DNA of 6,224 nucleotides from JBMNQI01 sp050944055 (GTDB lineage Bacteria > Bacillota > Clostridia > Oscillospirales > Oscillospiraceae): NCBI GenBank assembly GCA_050944055.1, contig JBMNQI010000087.1:1-6224 (forward strand), read 5' to 3'. Under the pieces are notes generated by a model that ran no database searches, was not told the origin of the DNA, and worked only from the letters and a program-made list of their open reading frames with translations. Numbering within the stretch: the first letter of the stretch is position 1; the number at the start of each line of letters is the position of its first letter. The position numbers and the translations under genes were made by a program. Below are positions 5,458 through 6,224 of this stretch, piece after piece.

Positions 5458-6219
5458 ATGGGCAGACTCGATAATAAAGTTGCGATTGTAACAGGAGCAT
5501 CCTCCGGTATTGGGCGGACAACGGCTGAGCTGTTCGCCAGGGAAGGCGCCAGCGTCGTCATTTTTGCGCGCAGGCAGGACAGGCTTGAAGAGCTGAAGGC
5601 CAGGCTTGAAGCCGAGGGCGCAAAATGCCTTGCTGTCGTGGGTGACGTCAGAAAGCTCGAGGATATACAAAACTGCGTGGACAAAACCATTGAGAACTTC
5701 GGTCGGATTGATGTTTTGGTCAACAACGCCGGAGTTGTTGATTACCACAAACCCATAACCCGCTGCACCGACGAATTGTGGGATCATATTATTGACATCG
5801 ACCAGAAATCCGTATTCCGCTTTACGCGCGAGGTACTCAAGCATATGGAAAAGCGAAATTACGGTTCCATAGTCAACGTAAGCTCAATAGGCGGTTATTA
5901 CGGCAACTGCGGTTACCCCTATTCCGCGGCTAAAGCCGCTATCATAGCAATGACAAAAAACGTTGCCATTCAATATTCGCGCGGGAACATACGATGCAAC
6001 GCCATCTGCCCCGGCACAACCTGGACGGAGCTCAACTCACCGGAGGAGCTTCCTAAGTTTGATACGGAGTTTTCAAATATATGTTTCAGCCGTATGGACA
6101 GCGAGGTTCCGGCCTGCGAAACCATAGACCAGGCATATGCGATTTTGTACTTCGCCTGCGACGAGTCCAAGAGCACGACCGGTCAGGTACTTGTTATAGA
6201 TCACGGGGCGAACCTGTAA
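5458..6219 (+). CDS. Short-chain dehydrogenase/reductase, probably NADPH-dependent
   Basis: A classical SDR of 253 residues, the normal length, ending just before the window edge. It has the cofactor loop TGASSGIG (12-19), the second strand followed by ARRQDRLEEL (37-46; Arg38 and Arg39 suggest NADPH), GDV (62-64) and NNAG (89-92). The catalytic Ser142 lies in NVSS, with Tyr155 and Lys159 in YSAAK. The fourth tetrad position, usually Asn in a motif like NLKGVF, is Asp115 here (DIDQKSVF), an unusual change. The C-terminal part TGQVLVIDHG (241-250) has DHG where most members have DGG. The substrate is not readable from the sequence. Sequences like this are often labelled 3-oxoacyl reductase by default, but there are no fatty-acid genes nearby. 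Known phloroglucinol reductases belong to the SDR family, and a transhydroxylase that could supply phloroglucinol lies about 2.1 kb away, so that role is a testable guess. ATG 5458 is chosen over 5437 because of AGGAG and the promoter position. Confidence 0.92.
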   Translation: MGRLDNKVAIVTGASSGIGRTTAELFAREGASVVIFARRQDRLEELKARLEAEGAKCLAVVGDVRKLEDIQNCVDKTIENFGRIDVLVNNAGVVDYHKPITRCTDELWDHIIDIDQKSVFRFTREVLKHMEKRNYGSIVNVSSIGGYYGNCGYPYSAAKAAIIAMTKNVAIQYSRGNIRCNAICPGTTWTELNSPEELPKFDTEFSNICFSRMDSEVPACETIDQAYAILYFACDESKSTTGQVLVIDHGANL

Positions 6220-6224
6220 TATGA

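Overview
The window looks like part of the chromosome of an anaerobic, probably gut- or rumen-type Firmicute (Clostridia). This is inferred from a strict-anaerobe type molybdenum enzyme, strong Shine-Dalgarno sites (GGAGG, AGGAG, AAGGAG), a Gram-positive style lipoprotein with a low-complexity P/T/E linker, and AT-rich intergenic DNA around genes of intermediate GC with frequent ATA isoleucine codons. Taxonomy cannot be fixed from the sequence alone. There are five protein-coding genes, no RNA genes, no insertion sequences and no CRISPR array. No gene-free stretch exceeds 190 bases.

Region 1 (46-3317, + strand) is a two-gene operon for a pyrogallol-phloroglucinol transhydroxylase type enzyme. 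It encodes a large Mo-bis-MGD subunit of the DMSO reductase superfamily and a small three-[4Fe-4S] subunit with a C-terminal Cna-B-like beta domain. The genes overlap by 13 bases. The Mo-ligand serine and the catalytic His, Asp, Trp and Tyr of the Pelobacter acidigallici enzyme are recognisable. Several residues lining the substrate pocket are changed and a loop of about 20 residues is missing, so the real substrate may be a different polyphenol. A perfect 14-bp hairpin follows the operon.

Region 2 (3399-4544, - strand) is a lipoprotein substrate-binding protein of the sugar-type ABC importer class, convergent with the operon. No permease or ATPase is in view. Region 3 (4733-5317, - strand) is an HD-domain metal-dependent phosphohydrolase of unknown substrate. 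It has its own promoter and a good intrinsic terminator, so it is probably a single-gene unit.

Region 4 (5458-6219, + strand) is a short-chain dehydrogenase/reductase (SDR). It is transcribed divergently from the HD gene from a promoter with an exact TTGACA -35 box. A 6-3-6 palindrome lies between the two divergent promoters and covers the -35 of the HD gene.

Working hypothesis: the locus serves anaerobic breakdown of polyhydroxylated aromatics. The binding protein would capture a substrate, the transhydroxylase would move a hydroxyl group on a trihydroxybenzene ring, and the SDR could reduce the product, since known phloroglucinol reductases are NADPH-dependent SDRs. The first enzyme family is well supported. 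The role of the SDR and of the binding protein in the same pathway is inference from proximity.
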